Shown here: piece by piece, positions 8,406-17,065 of the stretch
Layout of the letters: every line of letters begins with the position of its first letter
How positions within the stretch are numbered: position 1 is the first letter of the stretch
Assembly (NCBI GenBank): GCA_009784555.1
Contig: WRBO01000008.1
Location: forward strand, 1-59,862
Source of the DNA: Bacillota bacterium
GTDB lineage: Bacteria; Bacillota; Clostridia; Christensenellales; UBA1242
Length of the DNA stretch: 59,862 nt
Reading direction: 5' to 3'
The notes under the pieces: model-generated
Told to the model about the DNA's origin: nothing
The model's database searches: none
The model's input: only the letters and a program-made list of their open reading frames with translations
Program-made: the position numbers and the translations under genes

Positions 8406-9995
8406 TTATGCCACGATGCGTTCGACCTCGTTACGGTCGGTCGGTATGCTTTGTGATGGTTGCCCCGACGGTATGTCAAGCCCCCCAGGGAGAACGGACA
8501 GGTTACTGCGCTTTGGTGGTGGCGGTGTCTCGGGGTCGGTCGGGGTTGTTGGTGGCGGTGGCGGCGGTGTGCCGTTGGTGTCCGAAACGTCTTTGTCGGG
8601 GAACACACGGCGCAGACCGCGCAATAACGGATTAACAAACGGCATTGTCATCCCCGCGGCGGTACCCGCAAATGCCGAGAAGAACAGCGCGGATTGTGTT
8701 GTTGGGTCGGGGCTTACATTATGTAGTACGTTTGCGATGGCCTGGCCAGCCGCAGGTGTCATCATCATAGGGATAAGGAGGGCGGTTAGTGCGGCACAGC
8801 TGCTGATTAAATTTACCGCGGCTACCCGCTTTGCGCTTTGACTGCCCGAGGCTTGGGCCGCCGCGTTACCCGTAAAGTTCGTTGCAACACCCGCACCGCC
8901 AAGGGCAGGCGGAATTTGTTCGGTCGCCATTATTCCCGCGCCCGCCATGCCTTGGGCCAAGAGACTGAACGTTGTACTGGACGTCAGCAACGTTGTCGCG
9001 AAAATTGCCGCGCCCGCGGTGGCGGCGGGGTTGTTCGCGGCCTCCATGACTGTGGTCATTATTTCGGACATTTGCGGATTGCGCAGGGCGTTTCGCATGA
9101 CTTGGTTCCCCAGGAACATTGTCCCAACGGCACCCAGTTTTCGTAAACGCGACATGTCTTTTGAACGTGTATCAAGGACGGCCAGTTTTTTAATCTTTTC
9201 TTTTTTACCTATGTCATCGTCGGCCTCGATTTTTTCGCGTTTGAATTCGATAACTTTTTCGCCCGCCAATGCAACGGGAAGGGCGGCCGCGGCGTAGGGG
9301 GCCTGGCGCATGACCGTTCGGAAAGGATTGCTGTCGCCGTCCGTGAAAATCCATTGGGTTGATGTTGTGCCGACGCTGCTGCCCAGGGTGTAAAACACCC
9401 CTGCGCGTTCGGAACGTTTGCCCTCGGCAACCCTGGACAGATTCATCAGGTCGGCGATGGTGCTGCTGTTATATGCGATTGCCTCGCCCGCACCGCGCAG
9501 GAACCATCCTGTGTCTTTGAATTTTTGTTTGATGGTCGGCGGGGTTTTGTCGTTTATTTGACCGTATGCCGCAAGGACTTTTTTAGGGATGATTTTGTCG
9601 ACGATTTTGTGTCCCAAGGATTTTTTGCCCGCGGTGAATGGGATAGGTTCCTCGGGTTCGCGCATGGCACGTTTTTCGCCCTTTTTCGCGCTCTTTGCCA
9701 AGTCCACCTTTTTCTTTGATTTCAGGTTCGTCAGGCCATAAACAATCGTCCCCAAACCCGCCGCAAATTGTGCGGGGCCCATTTCATCGGTGGGGTTCAA
9801 AAACAACATTGCGGATGCGATTGCGGCGGTTGGAAGTGCCGCCTTTTTCGCGACTTTGAACGGCATTGAATTTGTAACTTGGTCTTTTTTATATTTAATG
9901 AATTGGTATTGGTCGGAATCCACCACAGTATCACGCAAGGATGATATCCCCTGTTTCACCGCGGAAAGTTTCTCCCCCACATACCCTTTTGCCAT
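8406..9995 (-). CDS. Large unknown membrane-associated protein with Pro-rich tail
   Basis: A 529-residue protein without a recognised family. Several small-residue hydrophobic segments (for example AALPTAAIASAMLFL near 50, and clusters near 285-320 and 385-440) suggest membrane insertion. Between them are very basic stretches (KSKKKVDLAKSAKKGEKR). The tail from about residue 470 is proline-rich (PPPPPPTTPTDPETPPPPK). Start 9995 is chosen because the longer frame's ATG (10013) lies inside the TTGACA-16-TATACA promoter. It is monocistronic and head-to-head with the 10075 gene. Alternatives include a scaffold protein. Confidence 0.55.
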   Translation of the reverse strand: MAKGYVGEKLSAVKQGISSLRDTVVDSDQYQFIKYKKDQVTNSMPFKVAKKAALPTAAIASAMLFLNPTDEMGPAQFAAGLGTIVYGLTNLKSKKKVDLAKSAKKGEKRAMREPEEPIPFTAGKKSLGHKIVDKIIPKKVLAAYGQINDKTPPTIKQKFKDTGWFLRGAGEAIAYNSSTIADLMNLSRVAEGKRSERAGVFYTLGSSVGTTSTQWIFTDGDSNPFRTVMRQAPYAAAALPVALAGEKVIEFKREKIEADDDIGKKEKIKKLAVLDTRSKDMSRLRKLGAVGTMFLGNQVMRNALRNPQMSEIMTTVMEAANNPAATAGAAIFATTLLTSSTTFSLLAQGMAGAGIMATEQIPPALGGAGVATNFTGNAAAQASGSQSAKRVAAVNLISSCAALTALLIPMMMTPAAGQAIANVLHNVSPDPTTQSALFFSAFAGTAAGMTMPFVNPLLRGLRRVFPDKDVSDTNGTPPPPPPTTPTDPETPPPPKRSNLSVLPGGLDIPSGQPSQSIPTDRNEVERIVA

Positions 9996-9998
9996 AGG

Positions 9999-10026
9999 TG
10001 TATAGTTTCGCATGTATCAATGTCAA
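9999..10026 (-). promoter_or_regulatory. Promoter of the 8406-9995 gene
   Basis: TTGACA (10021-10026), 16-nt spacer and TATACA (9999-10004), only 3 nt before ATG 9995. There is no ribosome site, so the transcript must start at or just after the ATG, or a nearby non-ATG start is used. Confidence 0.55.
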
Positions 10027-10074
10027 ATTCAAGTAGCAATTTTCATTTCTTTGTGTTAATAATATACCTGTATG

Positions 10075-11109
10075 ATGTACGAACGACAGAATGAGATGCG
10101 CTCGTTAAAACTATTAAAGGCCAGCGTTTATTGCACGCGGGTTGAACGGGCGTTGAAGGCATTACCAATATTACTCTCGATCGCCGTGTGTGTTATCGGT
10201 ATTTTTAACCAATACAATGATTTTATATCGCCAATTTGGTTGGCGGGTTTGGCGGGTTTGGTGTTGGTTGTTGATGCCGTGCTGATGTCTATTGCACGTT
10301 GGTTCCAAAATTGGTCGGCCAGTTTAATGGACATTTACGACCATCACGTTTACGGCATCCCGTCAAACAAGTTAATGACAAAACACATGAGCCAGATTGC
10401 AATCGACCAATACAGTTCACGTGTCAATGACAAGGACGGTACACGTTTCAAAAACTTTTACTTTGATGCGCGCGTTGATTCGTCTTCCCTGCGTTCCTGT
10501 CCCGTGTTTGAAAACCAAAAGCGTCAATTTGTCGAGGAGCACAACCTCTTGGCATATTGCCGAAAATATATGTACATAATTTGGATTGGGTTTTTGGTTG
10601 GGTTGTTGGTAATTGCGTCGACATTCGGCGACACATTTTTGAACAGCATCGTTAATATCTTTGTTCCGTCGTTGGGTATCATTATGCTGATTGTTAATTC
10701 GTGGATTGGGTTCGAGGAGAATTTGCGCGATTTGAAGCATTGCACAGACAACCTGGAAAAAAAGCGCGTCGAGTTTGCAAAGGGCCAATGCGAGCAAAAT
10801 TTGAACAGTCCCCAGTTCCTGCGCTCCGTTCAGGACGGCGTGTTCAAGTTCCGCAGTCAAAATGTCACGGTGCCAAGTATATTGGTGTGGATGTATAACC
10901 GTGCCGAGCGACGCAAGGCAAAGCGCAAAGCATACGAAACGAACAGCACCGCCCCGCCACGCGCGAACACAAAACGCCGTATTCCGCCGAAAAAGAAACC
11001 CGCACCAAAACCATCAAAGCCGCGCACAACCACCACACCACCGCCGCAAAGAAAAGTTATTCGCACGACAACACGTGTTGTGCGGCCCGACCCAACCAAA
11101 AAGAGATAG
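10075..11109 (+). CDS. Putative S-4TM family pore-forming protein
   Basis: A 344-residue protein with two hydrophobic pairs: residues about 30-75 (two TMs) and 165-210 (two TMs). Between them is WSASLMDIYDHHVYGIPSNK, like the conserved aromatic-Asp/LPxN segment after TM2 in S-4TM (SMODS/SLOG-associated) effectors, which are predicted to open membranes in anti-phage signalling. The tail is strongly basic and proline-rich (KRRIPPKKKPAPKP). No nucleotide cyclase or SLOG gene is adjacent, so it would be an orphan. Start 10075 is preferred over 10072: TATACC (10063-10068) is 6 nt upstream and there is no ribosome site. Confidence 0.5.
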   Translation: MYERQNEMRSLKLLKASVYCTRVERALKALPILLSIAVCVIGIFNQYNDFISPIWLAGLAGLVLVVDAVLMSIARWFQNWSASLMDIYDHHVYGIPSNKLMTKHMSQIAIDQYSSRVNDKDGTRFKNFYFDARVDSSSLRSCPVFENQKRQFVEEHNLLAYCRKYMYIIWIGFLVGLLVIASTFGDTFLNSIVNIFVPSLGIIMLIVNSWIGFEENLRDLKHCTDNLEKKRVEFAKGQCEQNLNSPQFLRSVQDGVFKFRSQNVTVPSILVWMYNRAERRKAKRKAYETNSTAPPRANTKRRIPPKKKPAPKPSKPRTTTTPPPQRKVIRTTTRVVRPDPTKKR

Positions 11110-11111
11110 AT

Positions 11112-11603
11112 TTATTTTACCAAGTTGTTTATCTCACGCTGGATTTTAATTGCGAATGTTATGCGCGAAATCAAAATGCCCGCGCCAATAACGGACAGAA
11201 TTATTCCCGCGATGCTTAATGTCATGAAGTTGGCGAATGAAAAGACCGCATACGAAACGATTTGCAAGAACATGCCGTCAAAGACCAAGGTCAGCCCAAC
11301 GACCAAAACCGAGTACCCCACCACCGTCATTATGTTTTGTATCAAGCCGAATTTTTTCATATCGATTTCAATGCCAAAGGCCCGCAACCGAATTGGCAAC
11401 ATAATGTGCCAAAACACGATATAACCACCAAATGTGAACATGGTTGCCAGTAGGTGCCTGTTACGCGTTAACCCAACCCCCGTACGGCGTTGGATTACGT
11501 GTTGTGTTCGCGTGTGCCATGCGATGTAATAAATCCCCAAGGTGACGGCCGTCAAGATAATCATGCGCCGCGGAGCAACATGTCTGAATTTAGTTTCCCG
11601 CAT
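11112..11603 (-). CDS. DUF4234-like membrane protein
   Basis: A 163-residue protein with four TM segments. The N-terminal VAPRRMIILTAVTLGIYYIAW resembles DUF4234 domains (TLGIY-W motif followed by a basic loop). Function is unknown. The start at 11603 lies inside the CotH gene end (14-nt overlap), so the pair is translationally coupled. The stop is 2 nt from the convergent S-4TM-like gene. Confidence 0.6.
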   Translation of the reverse strand: MRETKFRHVAPRRMIILTAVTLGIYYIAWHTRTQHVIQRRTGVGLTRNRHLLATMFTFGGYIVFWHIMLPIRLRAFGIEIDMKKFGLIQNIMTVVGYSVLVVGLTLVFDGMFLQIVSYAVFSFANFMTLSIAGIILSVIGAGILISRITFAIKIQREINNLVK

Positions 11604-13116
11604 TTCGCACCCCCCGCAATTTGCGTCGTGCGACAATGGTTGCGATACCAATCGCCATGGTAAATGTCGTGAAAAAAGCCGTCAGCCAAACAATGCGCGT
11701 GAAATTCGTCCGCGGATGGTTTGCGATATGATACGCGGGGTCGATGAAAAAATCATCCAGCCACGGCATACGCGTTTCCATCCATTGGGTGAAATGCCCG
11801 ACTTGGGCCGCGTGGTTTTCCAACGCCAATACCTCGTTAGGCACGCGGAAACGCCAAAAGAGCTGTAACTCGCGTTGCCAATCCCAACGTTCAAAATTTC
11901 GGTTGAAACATGATGCGTAATTTGTGGTCAGGTAATTAATACGGGCCAGCATCTGTCGAACCTCGTTATCACGGATTTCCTCCCACCGTTCGCGAACCAA
12001 TTCGACAAACCATGGCTTGTGCATCAGGTGGTAAAACCACACCGCGGGATGATATGCGTCATGAATTGGACGGGCCGCCCAAACACCCGTGGGCGCGGTA
12101 AACGTTGGCTCGCCCGCGACGAATGACGTGCGAATTGACCCTGACGATATATCGAAATCCCACGCGGGACCGGCCACGATGCGTTGCACGCCGTCATTGC
12201 CTATACGAATCTGGTGACGGACGGACGAAAATCCAACATCACCATTTTTGAAAAGTTCCTGTAACAAGTAATAATCAACGAACGAATCAATGTCCATCAC
12301 GGCCGCGACCTCGGCCTTTGTCGCAATGCGTCCGTTCGACGATATACCGACCAGGTCGTCAATCCCCTGTAACAACGAACGAAAGTGGTTTATGTGCGGA
12401 CTGTTTTGATATATGCGGTCATCGTTCGGAAAACCGATAGTATACGGCAGGTCGCCGACCATAACCCAATACGACCCCTCGGGTTGGGAGCTGCGCCTTG
12501 GGGGACGGCGGCACATTTCAAACAGGAACTCGGTTTGCGTTGGGTCGTCCGATTCAACCATCGGCAACCGCCCGCCGTCGTTTGCATTGATTTGGTCGGT
12601 CAGGAGGTACACGCCGCGGTACTCGCCATTCAGATACAGGTGCACATTCCACGTATTCGGCGCAAACGGCATCCGCAAAAGGCCCGCCAAGTAATACGCG
12701 GCATAATTACGTAAAAGGGTCGCATCCAAGGCATTCGATATCAACGTCCATGTGCGCGCGGCATAGTCAGAGTCCAAGATATAACGTTCATCGTGAAATC
12801 GGATTTGATACGGGCGTTTTTCGCCGAACCATGCCCATGACGAATTACCCCGTCCACGTATTTCCGCGGGCGCACTGTCGAACATGAATTCGTACTGGGT
12901 TCCCGTCATTGATATAAATGCGTCGCGGCGGTTGTAACGGTGGATGCCGCGATACCGGCTGTGGCCATAATCGTTGTCGCTGTCCAGATATATCCGCATG
13001 ACCGGGAACGCGTTGTCCGTACTAATTGGCGACAATGTTGGACGGACGGTAATGGACAATCCGCCCACCAGGGACGTTATCGTCAACACCACCGCCATTA
13101 CAATGCCTCTTATCAT
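11590..13116 (-). CDS. CotH kinase family protein, membrane-bound
   Basis: A 508-residue protein with an N-terminal signal anchor (MIRGIVMAVVLTITSLVGGL), a CotH domain and a C-terminal TM followed by a basic tail (VARRKLRGVR). CotH hallmarks are EIRGRGNSSWAWFGEKRPYQIRF (the Arg/Lys nucleotide site), VYLLTDQI and AGPAWDFDIS with the metal-binding Asp near residue 335. CotH proteins are atypical kinases that phosphorylate secreted or coat proteins. The double anchor puts the catalytic domain outside. Its promoter lies within the end of the CASTOR-like gene. Possible substrates include the Ser/Thr-rich surface proteins of this window (inference). Confidence 0.8.
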   Translation of the reverse strand: MIRGIVMAVVLTITSLVGGLSITVRPTLSPISTDNAFPVMRIYLDSDNDYGHSRYRGIHRYNRRDAFISMTGTQYEFMFDSAPAEIRGRGNSSWAWFGEKRPYQIRFHDERYILDSDYAARTWTLISNALDATLLRNYAAYYLAGLLRMPFAPNTWNVHLYLNGEYRGVYLLTDQINANDGGRLPMVESDDPTQTEFLFEMCRRPPRRSSQPEGSYWVMVGDLPYTIGFPNDDRIYQNSPHINHFRSLLQGIDDLVGISSNGRIATKAEVAAVMDIDSFVDYYLLQELFKNGDVGFSSVRHQIRIGNDGVQRIVAGPAWDFDISSGSIRTSFVAGEPTFTAPTGVWAARPIHDAYHPAVWFYHLMHKPWFVELVRERWEEIRDNEVRQMLARINYLTTNYASCFNRNFERWDWQRELQLFWRFRVPNEVLALENHAAQVGHFTQWMETRMPWLDDFFIDPAYHIANHPRTNFTRIVWLTAFFTTFTMAIGIATIVARRKLRGVRNAGN

Positions 13117-13122
13117 CTTATT

Positions 13123-13152
13123 ATAATACCCTATTCGCCCGCCATCGTACAA
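13123..13152 (-). promoter_or_regulatory. CotH promoter inside the channel gene
   Basis: TTGTAC (13147-13152), 18 nt, TATTAT (13123-13128), then 6 nt to ATG 13116. No ribosome site is present. The -35 region is inside the last codons of the upstream channel gene, so CotH can be expressed separately. Confidence 0.6.
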
Positions 13153-14924
13153 TAGATAATCTGGTCAGTCGGGTCCAGGTCGAATGCATCGCGCACATCC
13201 AGGGCTTCGCAACAGAAAAACTCTGGGCCCTCCGTCGCCATCCATCCCAACGGCATGAATTTCCCGCCCCCGCCGTTATACGCGGCACAAACCAATTCGG
13301 CGGCACAGGAGAATTTTTGCGGTTCGGTGATTCCGAAAATCTGGGCGGCGGTTGCGATGCGTATGTTCATGTGGTTGGATTGGTATGACAGAATTTCTTC
13401 GTAAAAACGTTCGGCCCGAATATCCTTTAACAACTTTGCCGCGAACAAACTGATTATCTCGGTGCTGACTATAATACTCTCGACTTTGAATTTTTCAAGG
13501 CTGGTGTTATTATTTGGGTCCAGGATTTCCGCAACAACACGGAAAGGACGTTCGTTGATGCCGCACACACGGGACAATTCAATCAATGTCATGAACACGT
13601 TGGCATCGTAACGGTCGGGTGTGACGCCGTCGTCGCTTAACACCACCGCCACCGATTTGTCATCGCCACGGGCCAACAGGTCGGCGACAAAGGTCTCCAT
13701 ATCGTCGGCACGGTAATGGTTTATTTCCATTCCCGCGCAATCGGTGCGGAGGGCGTCCATCATGTACTGGCTCTTTTTATTTTCGCCGATTATAAAGAGT
13801 TTGTTAGGAATGTTCTTTGGTAAATCGGTCACGGGCAGGACGCGGTCGGTGCGATATTGTTTGCCCCGTTTGCGCATTGTTGCGTTACGTGTTTCGGACA
13901 GTACGAACATACGGTCCTCGAAGTTGATTGTCGGCAATCCGTGGCCATAGCCCGCCAGGTATTCGTCGCGCGGCATTGGTTCGATTGGATAGAACTCGCA
14001 CCCCTTTGACGCCAGCAGGTGCATCAGGACGGCGTACAGCTCGGGGCATATTACGGCGATTGCCAAGAATTGGCCCAATTTGCGATTGTGGGAAAAGAAT
14101 TGAATTTGTTTGTCGCGCAATCCCTCGATATTCATTTCGCGCATGATGTCGGACGCGCGTTGCGATGTGGTTTCGACGCCGATTGGTGTTTCGCCGTTGA
14201 ATTCAAATTCGGAAACCTTTAGCACCAGTTTCAGCACGCCTATGAAATCCGCCTCGCAGAACTTGTCGTCGTTACTGCGCCTGTCATTCATTATCAGCAA
14301 TCCGCGCGCGTTTTCCAGGGCGATTTCCTCTAGCTCGTTCATTGATGATGGGTCGCCTTCACGCACGATTAGGCGTATTTTCCCCGCGGGTTCGTCATCC
14401 ATATCGGCAAGGCGGGCCAGGAGGTCGGCGCGAACCTCTTCCTTTGATTTATCGGACAGGAGGAGGACGGTGTGGTTTTCGTCGCTCTCCATCAGGTCGG
14501 CCAGGATTGACGGTACCTCGTTATTGTATCGCAGGATGACGATGTGGTCAGAGATGTTCAGTTTGCCGCGAGCCCGGCCAATGGAGGTTAGGTAGTTACG
14601 CAACAGGTTTGTGGCGAGGGCGATGATGGTACCAGTGAACAGCAACATCCCCACGACGATGACCACCATCCCCAATACGGTCAGGGCCGAATCGTCTACG
14701 TTTGCGACGGATGCGGGGACGATAAGGAATGATGTGACGTCGATGAACGCCATGACAAAGTTGTCGTAACCATCGTATATGAACATTGCGACGATGGCGG
14801 CGATGACCAAGAACAGGAGGTTCAGGCCGACCAGCATAAGGATGGTCATAATCAGGGGCCTTTGGTTCATGGACACGGTGAATGATGACAGGGTTTTGCG
14901 GGTGAAACGTTTGATGATTTTCAT
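13131..14924 (-). CDS. CASTOR/POLLUX-like ion channel with RCK domains
   Basis: A 597-residue protein with two N-terminal TM segments (about 25-50 and 80-110) flanking a pore-like region. The linker LTSIGRARGKLNISDHIVILRYNNEVPSILADL is the signature of CASTOR/POLLUX channels and leads into the first Rossmann/RCK-like domain (to about 330). A second such domain starts near KLFIIGENKKSQYMMDAL (about 375). Plant homologues are Ca-gated nuclear cation channels; bacterial ones are little studied. The potassium-type filter is not obvious by eye. TAATAT lies 6 nt before ATG 14924. CotH and DUF4234 genes follow. Confidence 0.75.
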   Translation of the reverse strand: MKIIKRFTRKTLSSFTVSMNQRPLIMTILMLVGLNLLFLVIAAIVAMFIYDGYDNFVMAFIDVTSFLIVPASVANVDDSALTVLGMVVIVVGMLLFTGTIIALATNLLRNYLTSIGRARGKLNISDHIVILRYNNEVPSILADLMESDENHTVLLLSDKSKEEVRADLLARLADMDDEPAGKIRLIVREGDPSSMNELEEIALENARGLLIMNDRRSNDDKFCEADFIGVLKLVLKVSEFEFNGETPIGVETTSQRASDIMREMNIEGLRDKQIQFFSHNRKLGQFLAIAVICPELYAVLMHLLASKGCEFYPIEPMPRDEYLAGYGHGLPTINFEDRMFVLSETRNATMRKRGKQYRTDRVLPVTDLPKNIPNKLFIIGENKKSQYMMDALRTDCAGMEINHYRADDMETFVADLLARGDDKSVAVVLSDDGVTPDRYDANVFMTLIELSRVCGINERPFRVVAEILDPNNNTSLEKFKVESIIVSTEIISLFAAKLLKDIRAERFYEEILSYQSNHMNIRIATAAQIFGITEPQKFSCAAELVCAAYNGGGGKFMPLGWMATEGPEFFCCEALDVRDAFDLDPTDQIIYCTMAGE

Positions 14925-14930
14925 ACGGAT

Positions 14931-14959
14931 ATATTAACATTTATGCGGGCGGTTTGCAA
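14931..14959 (-). promoter_or_regulatory. Promoter of CASTOR-like gene
   Basis: TTGCAA (14954-14959), 17 nt, TAATAT (14931-14936), then 6 nt to ATG 14924. No ribosome site; leaderless geometry. Confidence 0.6.
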
Positions 14960-15000
14960 TTAATCCTTCTGTTCCGATGAAATGGCCTTGGAGTAATTTC

Positions 15001-15104
15001 TTCGTAATAGTTCGGGCCGAGGCCGTAGGCCGAGCGTTTGGCCCGAAGCGGAGCCTGGGGGGGGTTTTTACTTTTGTGTTTTTTACTGGGGGGGGTTTTC
15101 GAGG
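15001..15104. repeat. C8AG-box plus hairpin repeat, copy 2
   Basis: This is the reverse-complement copy of bases 1-104. The hairpin has arms TTCGGGCC (15011-15018) and GGCCCGAA (15040-15047), followed by CCTGGGGGGGG and a second ACTGGGGGGGG box (about 15056-15096). Relative to the neighbouring HTH module its orientation is opposite to copy 1. Confidence 0.7.
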
Positions 15105-15269
15105 GGGCCTCCTTGCAGGGAAAACTAACTTTCCTTCCCTGCGGAGGAGAAAGGACCGTCATGATATTTAGTTTTGAAATAAACACACAGGACAGGCCAC
15201 TTTCTCTGGTCCTCGGGTGCGGAAAGTTGTTGTTCCCTCGTCGGCCCTGTACCATACAGTAACATGGAT
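15105..15269. other. Non-coding stretch with long stem-loop
   Basis: The gap between the channel gene and small gene 2 is 345 nt. Beyond the repeat it holds a stem-loop: CCTCC-TT-GCAGGG (15108-15120) pairs with CCCTGC-GGAGG (15137-15147) around a 16-nt loop. A run of T does not follow, so it is not a typical terminator. No supported ORF was seen in the remaining bases to 15269. Confidence 0.5.
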
Positions 15270-15488
15270 TTATTTATGGTCAAGGGGGTTACTGACATTT
15301 GTTGATAAATTATTTGCGAGCATACAGTCAATATAACCATTAAGATAATCGACCAACCAGCGGGCGGGGGTGAAATCAATGTACATGGATTTGAGGGGGA
15401 TGCCTAGGGTATTGGCGATTTCTTCTACTCTGTTTATATATAGTGAAAACTCGTGCAAGTCTTCCGTGTATTGTTCCAGTTCGTTCAT
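15270..15488 (-). CDS. Small MNELEQ-type protein of divergent HTH module 2
   Basis: A 72-residue paralogue of the 126-323 product: MNELEQYTEDLH is identical, followed by an amphipathic helix and the VDYLNGYIDC segment. The C-terminus differs and is longer. A GGGGGG ribosome site precedes ATG 15488. The promoter has a palindrome filling its spacer, and the gene is divergent from the HTH gene at 15565. Function is unknown, but the conserved pairing with an HTH gene argues for a regulatory or toxin-like role rather than housekeeping. Confidence 0.75.
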   Translation of the reverse strand: MNELEQYTEDLHEFSLYINRVEEIANTLGIPLKSMYIDFTPARWLVDYLNGYIDCMLANNLSTNVSNPLDHK

Positions 15489-15502
15489 ATGCCCCCCTTC
15501 AC

Positions 15503-15531
15503 AATATACGCCTAAAATATTAGGCAGTCAA
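15503..15531 (-). promoter_or_regulatory. Promoter of small gene 2 with operator in the spacer
   Basis: On the minus strand TTGACT (15526-15531), exactly 17 nt, and TATATT (15503-15508). The spacer is filled by the perfect palindrome GCCTAA-AATA-TTAGGC (15510-15525). A repressor there would block polymerase directly. The site is unlike the ATACGTAT boxes of module 1. Confidence 0.75.
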
Positions 15532-15564
15532 GTGTTTGTCCAATATTTTTAGTAGGATTATTGT

Positions 15565-15774
15565 ATGGATTTGAAATTATTTGCGAAACGGTTGGTTGAG
15601 TTGCGGACGGAAAAATCGCTCTCGGTGAGAGCGTTGGGTGATGCAATCGGTGTTAGTGATGCATCCATATCAGTATGGGAAAATTGCAAGAGTGTTCCAT
15701 CAGCAGAGGCAATTTATAAATTGGCGAAGTTTTTTGGTGTGACGTCAGACTTCTTGATTGGGTTGGAAGATTGA
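15565..15774 (+). CDS. Cro/C1-family HTH transcriptional regulator, module 2
   Basis: A 69-residue XRE-type HTH protein, paralogous along its full length to the one at 413 (MDLKxFAxRLxELRTExxLS...FFGVTxDxLxGLED). Recognition-helix residues differ (SDASISVW), in keeping with a different palindrome in front of its partner gene. No ribosome site precedes the ATG. TAGGAT (15553-15558) ends 6 nt before it, a leaderless arrangement. The next gene (DEXD helicase) is convergent and ends 8 nt away. Confidence 0.88.
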   Translation: MDLKLFAKRLVELRTEKSLSVRALGDAIGVSDASISVWENCKSVPSAEAIYKLAKFFGVTSDFLIGLED

Positions 15775-15782
15775 TTTAGGCC

Positions 15783-17063
15783 CTACGCACGTTTACCCAA
15801 CTTTCCTTTGCGTTTGTGGTGGAAGCTCTTTTTGCGGTTTTGGGTTGGCTTTTGTTTTGGGGCGCCCTTGTCACGCATTGATGCGCGTGGGGGCGGCGAC
15901 ATTGTCAGGGCGGGTGCGTCCGGGTTCATGGTGAATTCCGCGCGGGTGATTTTGCCGCGGGTGAAGTTTTCCAAATTGCGGATGATGAACATTTGCGGGT
16001 CGGTGACGAATGTGTACGATGACCCCGTTTTGTTCGCGCGCGCGGTGCGGCCGATACGGTGAAGGTAATATTCCTCGTCATGAGGGACGTCGATGTTAAA
16101 CACGGCCTCTAGATTATCGACGTCTATCCCACGCGCCGCAACATCGGTGGCCACCAGGATTTGGGTGTCCCCCTTGCGAAACCTGCGCATTGTGGCGTCG
16201 CGTTGGCCCTGGCGCATGTCGCCGTGCAATGCATCGGCGGTAAAGTTGTTTTTGTTCAGGTATCGCGTCAGTTCATCCACCCGCTTTTTAGTGTTACAGA
16301 ACACAAGGGCGGAATAATAGTTGCGTTCGGCCAGGATGGAGAGCAACGCAGGCCCCTTGGTCGATTCGGTTGTGCGCACAAAGAATTGGTTGATGTTTGG
16401 GATGCCGCCCGCCGCGTGTTCACATTTGACGTTGATTGGGTCGGTTTGGTATTTTTTTGAAATTTCCAAAATTGCCCGCGGCATGGTTGCCGAGAACATC
16501 ACCGTTTGGCGGGTTTCGGGTACGGATTTCAGGATTTGGTCAATGTCCTCGCGGAAGCCCATGTTCAGCATTTCATCGACCTCGTCCAATACCAGCATTT
16601 TTAGGCCGTTTAGTTTCAATGTTTTGCGCCGCATGTGGTCCATGACGCGGCCCGTTGTTCCCACGATTATTTGCGGGCGTTTGCGCATAGCCGCCAGTTG
16701 GCGTTCGATATTTTGACCGCCGTAGATGCACACGACCTTTAGACCGCGTGTGTGTTTCGCAACATCCCGAATCTCGCGTTCCGTTTGAATTGCCAATTCG
16801 CGTGTCGGGCAAAGCACGAGGATTTGGACGTCCCCGTTATACAAATCCACCATGTTGACGGCGGGAATTCCAAAGCCGCATGTTTTGCCGGTTCCTGTCG
16901 GTGCCTGGGCAATTACGTCCCTTCCACCCAGGATATGCGGGATTACCGCGGCCTGGATTGGTGTGGGGGTTTCAAATCCCATGTCGACAAGAGCCGTTTT
17001 AATTTCGGCGGTTACATCCATTTCGTTAAAGTTAATCACCGCATAGGGTAACATCCTTTTCAC
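15783..17063 (-). CDS. DEAD-box-type RNA helicase (DEVD variant)
   Basis: A 426-residue ATP-dependent RNA helicase of the CshA/DeaD type. The motifs are in order: Q-motif region GFETPTPIQAAVIP, motif I APTGTGKT, PTRELAIQ, motif II DEVD (in place of DEAD), motif III SAT, VFCNTKKRVDEL, ATDVAARGIDV and HRIGRTARANKTG. The tail is basic (QNRKKSFHHKRKGKLGKRA), as in ribosome-assembly helicases. It is compact compared with CshA. The listed start is a GTG (17061-17063); the true start may be further in, since no clear ribosome site fits. Confidence 0.92.
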   Translation of the reverse strand: MKRMLPYAVINFNEMDVTAEIKTALVDMGFETPTPIQAAVIPHILGGRDVIAQAPTGTGKTCGFGIPAVNMVDLYNGDVQILVLCPTRELAIQTEREIRDVAKHTRGLKVVCIYGGQNIERQLAAMRKRPQIIVGTTGRVMDHMRRKTLKLNGLKMLVLDEVDEMLNMGFREDIDQILKSVPETRQTVMFSATMPRAILEISKKYQTDPINVKCEHAAGGIPNINQFFVRTTESTKGPALLSILAERNYYSALVFCNTKKRVDELTRYLNKNNFTADALHGDMRQGQRDATMRRFRKGDTQILVATDVAARGIDVDNLEAVFNIDVPHDEEYYLHRIGRTARANKTGSSYTFVTDPQMFIIRNLENFTRGKITRAEFTMNPDAPALTMSPPPRASMRDKGAPKQKPTQNRKKSFHHKRKGKLGKRA

Positions 17064-17065
17064 GG

